From NCBI GenBank assembly GCA_902766575.1, contig CACXED010000043.1, forward strand, positions 1 to 13,610: a stretch of DNA of 13,610 bases, in the 5' to 3' direction. Below, one piece after another: positions 5,899-13,525 of this stretch. Source of the DNA: an uncultured Ruminococcus sp. GTDB taxonomy: Bacteria; Bacillota; Clostridia; Oscillospirales; CAG-272. A program made the translations under genes and the position numbers. Position 1 is the first letter of the stretch; each line of letters opens with the position of its first letter. The notes beneath the pieces are model-generated. The model saw nothing but the letters and a program-made list of their open reading frames with translations. It was not told the origin of the DNA and did no database searches.

Positions 5899-6921
5899 AT
5901 GCTAAACCGCAAAATCATTTTCACAAAGCCGCTTACCGCCGAGCTTGTGGACACAACCTTTGATGAAACCGCGCCGCTCACCGGCTCAAAGGCGCTCGTA
6001 AAGACGCTTTTCACCGCAGTCAGCGCCGGAACCGAGCGCGACAATCTGCGCGGCGAGCCTAATCTGAGCTGTCTCAACGCCCAGGCGGTCACACGGTTTC
6101 CGATTCAGCTCGGCTACAGCGGCGTAGGAACCGTTGTCGCAGTCGGACCGGACTGCCGCCGCGTCAAGCCCGGCGATCGCGTCATCGTTTGCTTCGGCAC
6201 TCATTCGGAATACAATCTTATGGATGAATCGAGCCTATATCCCGTTATGGAGGGCTTTGGCGACAAGGAAGCGGCGCTCGCCGTCATATCCTGCTTCCCG
6301 GCAGAGGGCGTGCGCAAGACAAGGCTCGAATTCGGCGAATCGGCGCTGGTAATGGGACTGGGCATACTCGGACTTTTCGCGGTTCAGATCGCCAGAGCGG
6401 CCGGAGCCGCTCCGCTGATCGCCGCCGATCCCGATCCCGAAAGACGCGAGCTGGCATTAAAGCACGGAGCCTCCTATGCGCTCGACCCACTCGACGAGGG
6501 CTTTGTCAAGACCGTGACTGAGCTTACCGGCGGCGGAGCTGACGTAGCTGTCGATGCGGTCGGAAACGCAGCCGCCACAAGCGAAGCCCTCGCCTGCCTT
6601 AAGCGCTTCGGCAGACTTACTCTGGTCGGCTGTACACGGCACCACGGCGAGTACGATTTATATCATCTCGTTCACGGCAAGGGCGTGAGCATAATCGGCG
6701 CGAACAATGTCGCAAGGCCGGTATACGAGTCGCGCCCGGGCAACTGGACGATGGGCGACGATATCGCGGCGATGCAGAAGCTGTCGCTCGACGGAAGGAT
6801 AGATTTCGGCGCGCTGATAAGCGAGGTACACTCCCCTGCCGACGCTCCGTCGGTATATACACGCCTCGGAGAGGGAAAGAAGTTCCCCATCGGAGTGCTG
6901 TTCGACTGGAGTCAGCTTTGA
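5899..6921 (+). CDS. MDR-superfamily dehydrogenase (zinc-type alcohol dehydrogenase-like)
   Basis: This is an NAD(P)-dependent medium-chain dehydrogenase of 340 residues, a typical length. The N-terminal GroES-like domain carries SAGTERD (42-48) and LGYSGVGTVVAVG (71-83). The Rossmann domain has G153-L-G155-I-L-G158 and then AAD177PDPERR, where the acidic residue at the end of the second strand favours NAD over NADP. The usual catalytic zinc ligands (Cys before GTD, His in GHE) are not present, and the four-cysteine structural zinc lobe is missing. It matches the SAGTE-type subgroup related to bacteriochlorophyllide (BchC-like) dehydrogenases, often found with Gfo/Idh enzymes. A strong GGAGGAGG site precedes the ATG. 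It is first gene of an operon with the oxidoreductase 27 nt downstream. It probably oxidises or reduces a hydroxyl of a sugar or polyol; the substrate is unknown. Confidence 0.85.
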   Translation: MLNRKIIFTKPLTAELVDTTFDETAPLTGSKALVKTLFTAVSAGTERDNLRGEPNLSCLNAQAVTRFPIQLGYSGVGTVVAVGPDCRRVKPGDRVIVCFGTHSEYNLMDESSLYPVMEGFGDKEAALAVISCFPAEGVRKTRLEFGESALVMGLGILGLFAVQIARAAGAAPLIAADPDPERRELALKHGASYALDPLDEGFVKTVTELTGGGADVAVDAVGNAAATSEALACLKRFGRLTLVGCTRHHGEYDLYHLVHGKGVSIIGANNVARPVYESRPGNWTMGDDIAAMQKLSLDGRIDFGALISEVHSPADAPSVYTRLGEGKKFPIGVLFDWSQL

Positions 6922-6948
6922 TGAAAGAATCGCGAGGTGAACTGAACA

Positions 6949-7962
6949 ATGAAAAAGCTAAAGGTAGTACAGATAGGAATCGGACACGATCATGCTCCCG
7001 CGGCGTTTGAGACAATGTGTAAGCTGTCGGACAGATTCGAGGTGGTCGGCTACGCTCCGGTCGGGGACGAGGCGGAGCGTCCGCTGATGAATGTATACAA
7101 GGGACACAGCTGCTTTACGCCCGAGCAGGCGCTCGATATTCCCGGACTTGACGCGGTATGCGTCGAGACGGACGACTGGAATCTGACCGAATACGCGCTG
7201 AAGGCGCTGAAACGCGGACTTCCGGTCGAGATGGACAAGCCTGGAAGCCCCTCCCATGAGGAGTTCCGCGAGCTGTGCGCCGAATCGAAGCGCTCCGGCG
7301 TTCCGCTTCAGGTCGGATATATGTACCGATACAATCCGATGATAAGCGAGACGATACACGACGCAAAGGAGGGGCGGCTCGGAATTATACACTGCGTCGA
7401 AGCGCATATGGACTGCATACATATTGCGTCGAAGCGTCAGTGGCTCGACCATTTCAAGGGCGGAATGCTCTACTATCTCGGCTGTCATCTGATAGATTTG
7501 ATTGTACAGATATTAGGCGTTCCGGAGGAAATCACGCCGCACAGCATATCGAGCGGACTGGACGGCGTGACGGCGGAGGACATCGGAATGGCGGTGTTAA
7601 AATACAAAAACGCGATTTCGTTCGCCAAGACCTCGGCCTGCGAGCTGGGCGGATTTCAGAGACGACAGCTTGTCGTTTGCGGCACAAAGCGGACGGTCGA
7701 GCTGAATCCGCTCGAACAATATGTCAGCGGCGGTCAGGTGACGCGCAAAAAGGTCAGCACTCCGGAGGACAATTGGCACGGCAGCGGCGTCATCGAAACC
7801 TCTCCGGTGATGGACAGATATGAAGCCATGTTCACCTCGTTCGCGCAAATCGCCGCGGGCGAGCGGAGCGTTCGGTTCACCCCCGAATACGAGGAGCAGC
7901 TGCACAGAATAATACTCGCCGCCTGCGGTGAGAAAATCGATTATAAGGAGATATGGAAATGA
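6949..7962 (+). CDS. Gfo/Idh/MocA-family oxidoreductase
   Basis: The product is a 337-residue NAD(P)-dependent enzyme of the glucose-fructose oxidoreductase/inositol dehydrogenase family. The N-terminal Rossmann fold begins KVVQIGIGHDHAPAAFE, where the usual GxGxxG is altered to GIGHDH. The family EKP motif appears as E94-M-D-K97-P98, with K97 as likely catalytic lysine. YMYRYNP (124-130) and GCH180LID183 complete the active-site region. GAGGTGA (6934-6940) is 8 nt before the ATG. It lies 27 nt after the MDR dehydrogenase, and its stop overlaps a possible early start of SBP2. In this family such pairs handle inositols, sugar acids or 3-keto-glycosides; which one applies here cannot be read from the sequence. 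Confidence 0.88.
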   Translation: MKKLKVVQIGIGHDHAPAAFETMCKLSDRFEVVGYAPVGDEAERPLMNVYKGHSCFTPEQALDIPGLDAVCVETDDWNLTEYALKALKRGLPVEMDKPGSPSHEEFRELCAESKRSGVPLQVGYMYRYNPMISETIHDAKEGRLGIIHCVEAHMDCIHIASKRQWLDHFKGGMLYYLGCHLIDLIVQILGVPEEITPHSISSGLDGVTAEDIGMAVLKYKNAISFAKTSACELGGFQRRQLVVCGTKRTVELNPLEQYVSGGQVTRKKVSTPEDNWHGSGVIETSPVMDRYEAMFTSFAQIAAGERSVRFTPEYEEQLHRIILAACGEKIDYKEIWK

Positions 7963-8006
7963 AGCATCTGAACTATGGAAACTTATGTGTCACCGGAAAG
8001 GAAAAA

Positions 8007-9455
8007 ATGATGAAAAAAAGATTTTTATCGCTTTCCCTCGCATTCATTACAGTCGCCGGTATGCTCGCTTCATGTGGAGGCAGCGCATCGCAGACCGAAA
8101 ATACGACAAATGACAATTTATCTGACAGTACTGCAGCTCCCGTCACAACAGAGGAGTATACGAAGCCCGACAAGACCTTCAACGGTCAGGATGTGAATAT
8201 TCTGATCTGGTCGAACAGCAATCTGCCGGTCGAGGAGGAAAACGGCGATGTTATAAACGACGCTGTTTACCGCCGCAATAACAAGGTAGAGGATCTTTTT
8301 GACGTCAAACTCAAATTCGACGTCCGCGACGGAGCGGTCGCCGATTATGCAACCTGGATTTCGACGCTTAACTCGAGCATTTTAGCGGGAGACGACGCTT
8401 ATCAGCTCGCCGGAGGCTATGGCATCCGTCTGACAAGCGATTCTTTGAACGGCAATTATCAGAATCTAAAGAACAATCCCTACATCGATTTCACCAACCC
8501 ATGGTGGCCGTCCAATATTATCGAAGCCTCGGACATTGGCGGAAATATGTTCGCCTGCATCGGAAACATCGAACCGCTCTATTACGATATGACCTACGCT
8601 ATTTACTTTAACAAAAAAATCGCCGACGAGTTCAAAATCGGCGACATCTATAAAATGGTCAATGACGGCACATGGACGCTTGACAAAATGTTCGAGTTTG
8701 CCGAAAGCTGCGCCCGCGATCTTAACGGCGATTCAAAGATAGACGATAATGATCAGTATGGCTATTTAACCGACGAGTGGATGTGCTACGACGCATTCAT
8801 ACACTCCTGCGATATAAAGATTACAGAGATCGGCTCTGACGGATATCCTAAGCTTATCGGACTCACCGAACGCTTTGTTGACGCGCAGAAGAAGATAAGC
8901 GAGTTCATGAACAGCTCGGGAGTAGTAGGAATAAGAGCAGGCGGAGAACGGCGTGCAATGTTCGGAGACGGAAAATCACTGTTTCTTGCAGACGCTCTTT
9001 ATGCGGCGCATATACTGCGCTCCATGTCAGACGATTTCGGTATAGTTCCGTATCCGAAATTCGACGAGGCTCAGGACGGATATCATACCTACAACGCCAT
9101 CGGAAACGCAACTGTCTTTGTCGTTCCGGTAACGGCAGACGGAACTCTCGCCGGATGCCTGCTTGAGGCTATGGCATATTACGGCTGGAAGGATGTACTT
9201 CCCGAATATTATGAGCGTGCGCTCAAGGGCAAGGCTTCTCGCGACAACGATTCAGAAGCGATGCTTGACATTATATTCAACAATATCGAATATGAATTCA
9301 CGGAAATTTATTCGTGCAGCTTCGGAGATCAGAAGTCTCCGTCCATGACAATGCGTATGTCTGTAAACAACAATTTGGAGCTCGCTTCTCTCTGGGCGGC
9401 AGACGAAAACCTCTATGACGAGACGATGAAGTCGCTTATAAATACACTGAAATAA
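8007..9455 (+). CDS. Extracellular solute-binding lipoprotein SBP2
   Basis: This lipid-anchored binding protein of a sugar-type ABC importer has 482 residues. MMKKRFLSLSLAF opens a signal peptide that ends in lipobox LAS with the lipidated C23, then a Ser/Thr/Asn-rich linker. It shares with SBP1 and SBP3 the segment GDVINDAVYRRNN, the IDFTNPWW motif (W166-W167) and the EF-hand-like loop D238-L-N-G-D-S-K-I-D-D-N-D249. I chose 8007 (or 8010) because AAAGGA lies just upstream and the signal peptide then has normal length. An in-frame ATG at 7959 with AAGGAG (7945-7950) overlaps the preceding stop as ATGA and would add 16 residues. It is third in the operon with the MDR and Gfo/Idh genes, so it likely delivers their substrate. 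No permease follows. Confidence 0.9.
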   Translation: MMKKRFLSLSLAFITVAGMLASCGGSASQTENTTNDNLSDSTAAPVTTEEYTKPDKTFNGQDVNILIWSNSNLPVEEENGDVINDAVYRRNNKVEDLFDVKLKFDVRDGAVADYATWISTLNSSILAGDDAYQLAGGYGIRLTSDSLNGNYQNLKNNPYIDFTNPWWPSNIIEASDIGGNMFACIGNIEPLYYDMTYAIYFNKKIADEFKIGDIYKMVNDGTWTLDKMFEFAESCARDLNGDSKIDDNDQYGYLTDEWMCYDAFIHSCDIKITEIGSDGYPKLIGLTERFVDAQKKISEFMNSSGVVGIRAGGERRAMFGDGKSLFLADALYAAHILRSMSDDFGIVPYPKFDEAQDGYHTYNAIGNATVFVVPVTADGTLAGCLLEAMAYYGWKDVLPEYYERALKGKASRDNDSEAMLDIIFNNIEYEFTEIYSCSFGDQKSPSMTMRMSVNNNLELASLWAADENLYDETMKSLINTLK

Positions 9456-9549
9456 ATTCCTGATACGCAGAATAGTATAAGTTTCACGTGAGAAAGCATA
9501 CCCGACAAATGCCCCGCGTATAATCCCCAGTATTTATTAAACGTCGCGA

Positions 9550-9594
9550 TGAAATACACCCCCAAAAGTTTCTGACTTTAAGGGGTGCATTTCA
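9550..9594. terminator. Bidirectional hairpin terminator between convergent units
   Basis: Arms 9550-9562 and 9582-9594 form a 13-position stem with one A-C mismatch on the plus strand, which becomes a G-U pair on the minus strand. A second small stem (9565-9569 with 9575-9579) sits inside. GTTTTC follows on the plus strand. It lies between the SBP2 stop (9455) and the SBP3 stop (9628) and probably ends both transcripts. Confidence 0.7.
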
Positions 9595-9627
9595 GTTTTC
9601 AGAGGCAATATTTCACAGCTTTTTACC

Positions 9628-11070
9628 TTATTCCAGCTCTTGGAATGTCGCATTTATATCGTCTATTGCCGCGATAACAGCCTCACGTCTCTGTGCAATA
9701 TAGGATGCGGCATTAGAACTTTCCGCATTCTGAGTCATGAAGATCAGATCAGTAATCGAGCTTGAGAGACCGCTGAAAGCATATCCCAGATCAACATACT
9801 GCGCGTCACGAATAATGTTGAACATTGCGGTGTCCTCCTCAGAGTCCGCCAGCTTGCGTCCGAGCACAAGCTCCCATATCATAGGAACAACATCGTTGTA
9901 ATTCTCACAGCACAGCCCTTCGGCAACACACGCTATCATCTCCTCGTCTGCCGCAGCAGACTTTGGTATTCCCCAATAAATGTCACAGCCGGAGGAACGA
10001 TAGTTTTCCTGCGTTTCGTCAAACTTAGGAAAAGGAAGAATACCGTAGACGATATCCTTAGGGCGCACCTGAGTGTAAAGGTTTCGGTTCTCGCCAAACA
10101 TGAAAAGCGCTTTATTCTCAACAAAAATATCTACACCGAAATCAGCGCCGCCGCCGAACTTGTCAGTACCGTGCGAAAGCAGCTTCTCGACTTTTTCTAT
10201 AATATCGACAATACGGCTCGTGTTGTCAACAAAACAGAGGTTGCCATCCTTGTCCTTTCCAAGCAATGTACCGCCGAGATCTGACTGCATTCCCATGTGT
10301 CCGTAATAGCTTGTGACAAGCCCATATAAATCGTTCTCGGTCATTTCTCCATCGCCGTCAAGGTCGATCGGAAATTCTTTTATCATACCAATAAGATCGT
10401 CAATATACCATTCTCCGGCCGATACCTTATCGTATGGAATGTCGATTTTATAATTGCTTGCAAGCTCTTTGTTCACAGCAAGCACGTAGTTCATGAATAT
10501 TCCGCTTTGTGACAGACAGTTACCGGTAAAATAGAGCTTTCCTCCAACCGTGAAGTTTTCGCTTGTTCCCTTCCACCACGGTTTTTCGAAATCTATAAAA
10601 GGCAAATCCAGAATATTCAGAAAGTCTCCGTTCAACCCGTTTGAAACGGTATTGAGGTCGTGTCCGTAATAAAGCTTGTATGTGTCGTCGCCGGACATAA
10701 CGAGATGGTGCAATGTATTTCCGATGCTGCCGAGACCTTCATCAGCGGTAACGGTTATGTTTACGCCAAACCGTTCCTCGATACTCGATATAGATTCATA
10801 GATCGCATCGTTCATAACATCGCCGTTCTGGCTGTCCGCATAGATATAGTTCTTAGCGTCATACCATGTTGTCGTAAGTATGGGAAACTCTTGCCCATTG
10901 AAATTCATCTCTGGAAGATCATCCCTGATGCGTGAATCAGCAGTTTCCTCGATAATAGTATCTGAAATATTCGATGTACTTTCTTTTTCAGGACCTTCGG
11001 TCTTTTGGCAGGAAACAATCGATAAAAGTAATGCCATCAGCAGGGCAGACGCAATCATTCTGTTTTTCAT
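9628..11070 (-). CDS. Extracellular solute-binding lipoprotein SBP3
   Basis: This is a third paralogous sugar-binding lipoprotein, 480 residues. The start at 11070 is preferred to an upstream in-frame ATG at 11091 because GAGAGG lies 7 nt before 11070 and gives a compact signal peptide MKNRMIASALLMALLLSIVS with lipidated C21. Mature-domain landmarks match SBP1 and SBP2: GDVMNDAIYESI, IDFEKPWW (W165-W166) and an EF-hand-like loop D236-L-D-G-D-G-E-M-T-E-N-D247. It is 28 nt downstream of the arabinofuranosidase gene on the same strand and probably cotranscribed from the promoter at 12577-12605. Arabinose-containing oligosaccharides are the likely ligands by context. No membrane or ATPase subunit is adjacent. 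Confidence 0.9.
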   Translation of the reverse strand: MKNRMIASALLMALLLSIVSCQKTEGPEKESTSNISDTIIEETADSRIRDDLPEMNFNGQEFPILTTTWYDAKNYIYADSQNGDVMNDAIYESISSIEERFGVNITVTADEGLGSIGNTLHHLVMSGDDTYKLYYGHDLNTVSNGLNGDFLNILDLPFIDFEKPWWKGTSENFTVGGKLYFTGNCLSQSGIFMNYVLAVNKELASNYKIDIPYDKVSAGEWYIDDLIGMIKEFPIDLDGDGEMTENDLYGLVTSYYGHMGMQSDLGGTLLGKDKDGNLCFVDNTSRIVDIIEKVEKLLSHGTDKFGGGADFGVDIFVENKALFMFGENRNLYTQVRPKDIVYGILPFPKFDETQENYRSSGCDIYWGIPKSAAADEEMIACVAEGLCCENYNDVVPMIWELVLGRKLADSEEDTAMFNIIRDAQYVDLGYAFSGLSSSITDLIFMTQNAESSNAASYIAQRREAVIAAIDDINATFQELE

Positions 11071-11098
11071 CGCTGTACCTCTCATTTTCATTACAAAA

Positions 11099-12544
11099 TC
11101 AGTTCACACTGAATTTTACAGCGGCGATACCGCCGTGTATCAGGCTTATTGTTCTATCAAAGTTCTCACAATTATTGTTCTTAACTACGACATTATCAGG
11201 ATTTGCAAAGGTGTTGTGCGCATGGATGTCGCCATCGCCAAGCAGCGATATCTTCGCATTTCTTCCAACCTTGAATCCGACCGGATCAAGCTCAAGCTCA
11301 TAATCCCGCTCAGGCGACAGATTGGCGATCGTCAGCGTGACCTCGCCGTCCTTCACCGACGCAGACGCCGAGATATCGTCCGGTCCGATGACCCTGAACG
11401 CCTCGCCGGCCATATGGGACTTGAACATATTGAAGACATGGTAGGTCGGCGTCGTGATGCAGTCCTTTCCAAGCGAAAGAAATAGCGTATGCAGATTGTT
11501 GACAAGCTGTGCCACCGACGCAAGTCTGATCTTTTCGCAGTTGTTGTTGAAGATATTCAGCGTCAGCGCCGAAACAACCGCGTCGCGGATCGTCGACTGC
11601 TGCTCGAACAGATGATCCTTCGTAGCAAGCCCGCTCTTATCCTGATGCCAGCAGCCCCATTCGTCGATGCAGAGCTTGGCTTTGCTCTCCATGCCGTATG
11701 CCTTTACGACGCTCCAATGGCGGTCGATCAGCTCCTGCATTCTTAATGCCTGCTTTATCAGCTGATTCCACTCGTCAGTGGAGAATCCGATCGTGTCTCC
11801 GGCAGAGCCGCAGTAATAATGCACCGCCATTCCGTGCATTGGCGCGCCGTGCTCGTAGATGCCCTCACACAGTCCTTTAGTCCAGTTATAGTCATCGACA
11901 TTAGCGCCGCAGGCGATCAGCTCGAGCCCCTTCGACGAATTTTCCATAACAGTCGCATAGCGCCGGTATTCGTTCGTGTAGAACTGCGGGGTCATGTTTC
12001 CGCCGGCGACCCAGTTCTCGTTGCCGACGCCCCAGAGCCTGACATTATAGGGCGCGGGATGACCGTTCTCGGCGCGCAGCTTTGCCATTGTGGTCGTGCC
12101 CTCGGGCGAGTTGACATAGTCGATCCAGTCGCGGATATCGAGCGGCGTCGTCGAGGTCAGATTCGCGGCAAGATAGGGCTTTGCTCCGCAGAGCGCGCAG
12201 AAATCGAGAAATTCATCGGTGCCGACAATATTCGGCTCATAGCTGCCGTCGCAGTAATTCCACCAGTTTATGCGGGTAGGACGCTTCGAGCGGTCGCCGA
12301 TGCCGTCGCGCCAGTCGTAGGTTTCCGCAAAGTTGCCGCCCGGCCAGCGGATCAGCGGCACTTCGGCTTCGCGCAGCTTGTCGATAATGAACTTTCTGAA
12401 GCCGTGAACATTTTCGACCTCGGAATCCTCTCCGACCCAGATGCCGTCATAAATGACTCCTCCGATGTGTTCGGAGAAAACGCCGTAGACGTCGGGGTTG
12501 ATCTGCCCGATGCGCTCGGGCATGATGAGATAAATTTTATCCAT
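11099..12544 (-). CDS. abfA: Alpha-L-arabinofuranosidase, glycoside hydrolase family 51
   Basis: This cytoplasmic retaining glycosidase removes alpha-L-arabinofuranosyl groups from arabinan or arabinoxylan fragments. The 481 residues match the usual family size (about 500). The catalytic TIM barrel contains GVFSEHIGG (21-29), RWPGGNFAETYDWRDGIG (66-83), the acid/base glutamate E176 in WGVGNENW and the nucleophile E295 in CIDEWG. These numbers are within one of E175/E294 in the characterised Geobacillus enzyme. The C-terminal part from about residue 395 is the family's beta-sandwich. There is no signal peptide, so substrates must be imported as oligosaccharides, probably via SBP3 encoded just downstream. 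The start at 12544 is backed by AGGAGGG. The gene is divergent from AraC regulator 2, its probable activator. Confidence 0.95.
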   Translation of the reverse strand: MDKIYLIMPERIGQINPDVYGVFSEHIGGVIYDGIWVGEDSEVENVHGFRKFIIDKLREAEVPLIRWPGGNFAETYDWRDGIGDRSKRPTRINWWNYCDGSYEPNIVGTDEFLDFCALCGAKPYLAANLTSTTPLDIRDWIDYVNSPEGTTTMAKLRAENGHPAPYNVRLWGVGNENWVAGGNMTPQFYTNEYRRYATVMENSSKGLELIACGANVDDYNWTKGLCEGIYEHGAPMHGMAVHYYCGSAGDTIGFSTDEWNQLIKQALRMQELIDRHWSVVKAYGMESKAKLCIDEWGCWHQDKSGLATKDHLFEQQSTIRDAVVSALTLNIFNNNCEKIRLASVAQLVNNLHTLFLSLGKDCITTPTYHVFNMFKSHMAGEAFRVIGPDDISASASVKDGEVTLTIANLSPERDYELELDPVGFKVGRNAKISLLGDGDIHAHNTFANPDNVVVKNNNCENFDRTISLIHGGIAAVKFSVN

Positions 12545-12576
12545 TTCAGATCCCTCCTAAAATATTTCTCAGGTAA

Positions 12577-12605
12577 ATTATACTATAAACAGCTTGACAA
12601 GTAAA
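12577..12605 (-). promoter_or_regulatory. Promoter of the abfA-SBP3 unit
   Basis: On the minus strand TTTACT (12600-12605), a 17-nt spacer and TATAAT (12577-12582) are present. The -35 differs from consensus at two positions and directly abuts the -35 of the opposite promoter. Confidence 0.75.
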
Positions 12606-12622
12606 GCCATTTGTTATATAAT
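12594..12622 (+). promoter_or_regulatory. Promoter of AraC regulator 2
   Basis: TTGACA (12594-12599), a 17-nt spacer and TATAAT (12617-12622) form a perfect consensus. The start point is near 12629, leaving a leader of about 29 nt with GAGGAGG before the ATG. Confidence 0.82.
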
Positions 12623-12657
12623 TATAGATAAAAGTTATCCTTTTACGAGGAGGACAT

Positions 12658-13458
12658 ATGCTCAAACAGGACATAAATTCAATTCCGGGATTCAATTATG
12701 ATCTCAAGCTCTATAATTCGCTCTCGTTTCCGATTCTGCACATACACCGAAGCGCCGAAATTATTCTGCCACTCGAGGGCAGCGCAAAGGTGACGGTCGG
12801 AAATACCGATTTCACGCTTGAAGCCGGACAGGCGCTCCTCGCGCTGCCATTTGTCCCGCACGCTTTCACTTCCGACGGCGCGAAGCTCGCGGTCTGCGTT
12901 TTTTCGAAGGACTGCGCGCGCGATTTCTACGACCGGCTCGGAAACCGCCGCAGCAATCGTCCGGTATTCAGACCATCGGCAGCGGCTGTGAAATATCTCT
13001 TCGAGCAATTTGATTTCGGAAGAAAGGTCTCTGCAGGTACAGTATCTGAAGCCAAAGGAGTTTCAGAGCTTGCCGTCACATCAGTGCTCTATGCGGTTCT
13101 TGAGAGCTTTCTGACGCAGGTGGAATTCGACTCCGAGCCGGGAATCTACGAAAAACTGCTCGACTATATAAGTCTCCACTACGCCGAGGAGCTGACATTA
13201 TCGTCGATAGCCGAGGTTTTCGGCTACGAACCGCATTATCTGTCCCGGCTCATCAGCCGTTGTACACAGATGAATCTCAGGTCTATCATCAATTCCTGCC
13301 GTATCGAATCGGCTAAGGATAAGCTGAAAAACAGCAAGAGCATAACCGACGCCGCGCTTACCTGCGGTTTCGGGAGTCTGAGGAGCTTCGACCGCGTGTT
13401 CCGGGAACTCGTCGGCATGAGTCCGGGGGAATGGTTAAGGCAACACCGCAAAAGATAA
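12658..13458 (+). CDS. AraC-family transcriptional regulator 2
   Basis: The product is a 266-residue regulator. The N-terminal cupin-like sensing domain (about 20-85) shows HIHRSAEIILPLEGSAKVTVG and a later LEAGQALLALPFVPHAF, which is typical sugar-sensing AraC architecture. The C-terminal DNA-binding domain (about 165-262) has LTLSSIAEVFGYEPHYLSRL and SITDAALTCGFGSLRSFDRVF, then ELVGMSPGEWLRQH. The ATG at 12658 follows GAGGAGG. It is divergent from the GH51 gene with back-to-back promoters, so it most likely controls abfA-SBP3 in response to arabinose or its oligomers (inference). The last codons (from 13435) lie in a 19-bp sequence that recurs at 13507, so the extreme C-terminus may have been shaped by a repeat. 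Confidence 0.9.
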   Translation: MLKQDINSIPGFNYDLKLYNSLSFPILHIHRSAEIILPLEGSAKVTVGNTDFTLEAGQALLALPFVPHAFTSDGAKLAVCVFSKDCARDFYDRLGNRRSNRPVFRPSAAAVKYLFEQFDFGRKVSAGTVSEAKGVSELAVTSVLYAVLESFLTQVEFDSEPGIYEKLLDYISLHYAEELTLSSIAEVFGYEPHYLSRLISRCTQMNLRSIINSCRIESAKDKLKNSKSITDAALTCGFGSLRSFDRVFRELVGMSPGEWLRQHRKR

Positions 13459-13525
13459 CGCCGGCGCTTGTTCAAATCACGCCGGCTCGCTATCAAGTAT
13501 TATTTTTTAAGGCAATACCGCACAA
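13435..13525 (+). repeat. Pair of 19-bp direct repeats
   Basis: TTAAGGCAACACCGCAAAA (13435-13453) and TTAAGGCAATACCGCACAA (13507-13525) match at 17 of 19 positions, 72 bp apart. The first copy overlaps the 3' end of the AraC gene. Between them lies a 7-bp hairpin (GCCGGCG 13460-13466 with CGCCGGC 13480-13486) and a T-rich run at 13498-13508 that could act as a weak terminator for the AraC gene. Confidence 0.6.

Noticed and set aside
11071..11091. Upstream ATG start for SBP3
   Set aside because: GAGAGG sits between 11091 and 11070 at ideal spacing for 11070, and the signal peptide is normal from there.
11819..12604. 261-codon plus-strand open frame
   Set aside because: It is antisense to the GH51 gene with its E176/E295 catalytic motifs and also runs through both divergent promoters.
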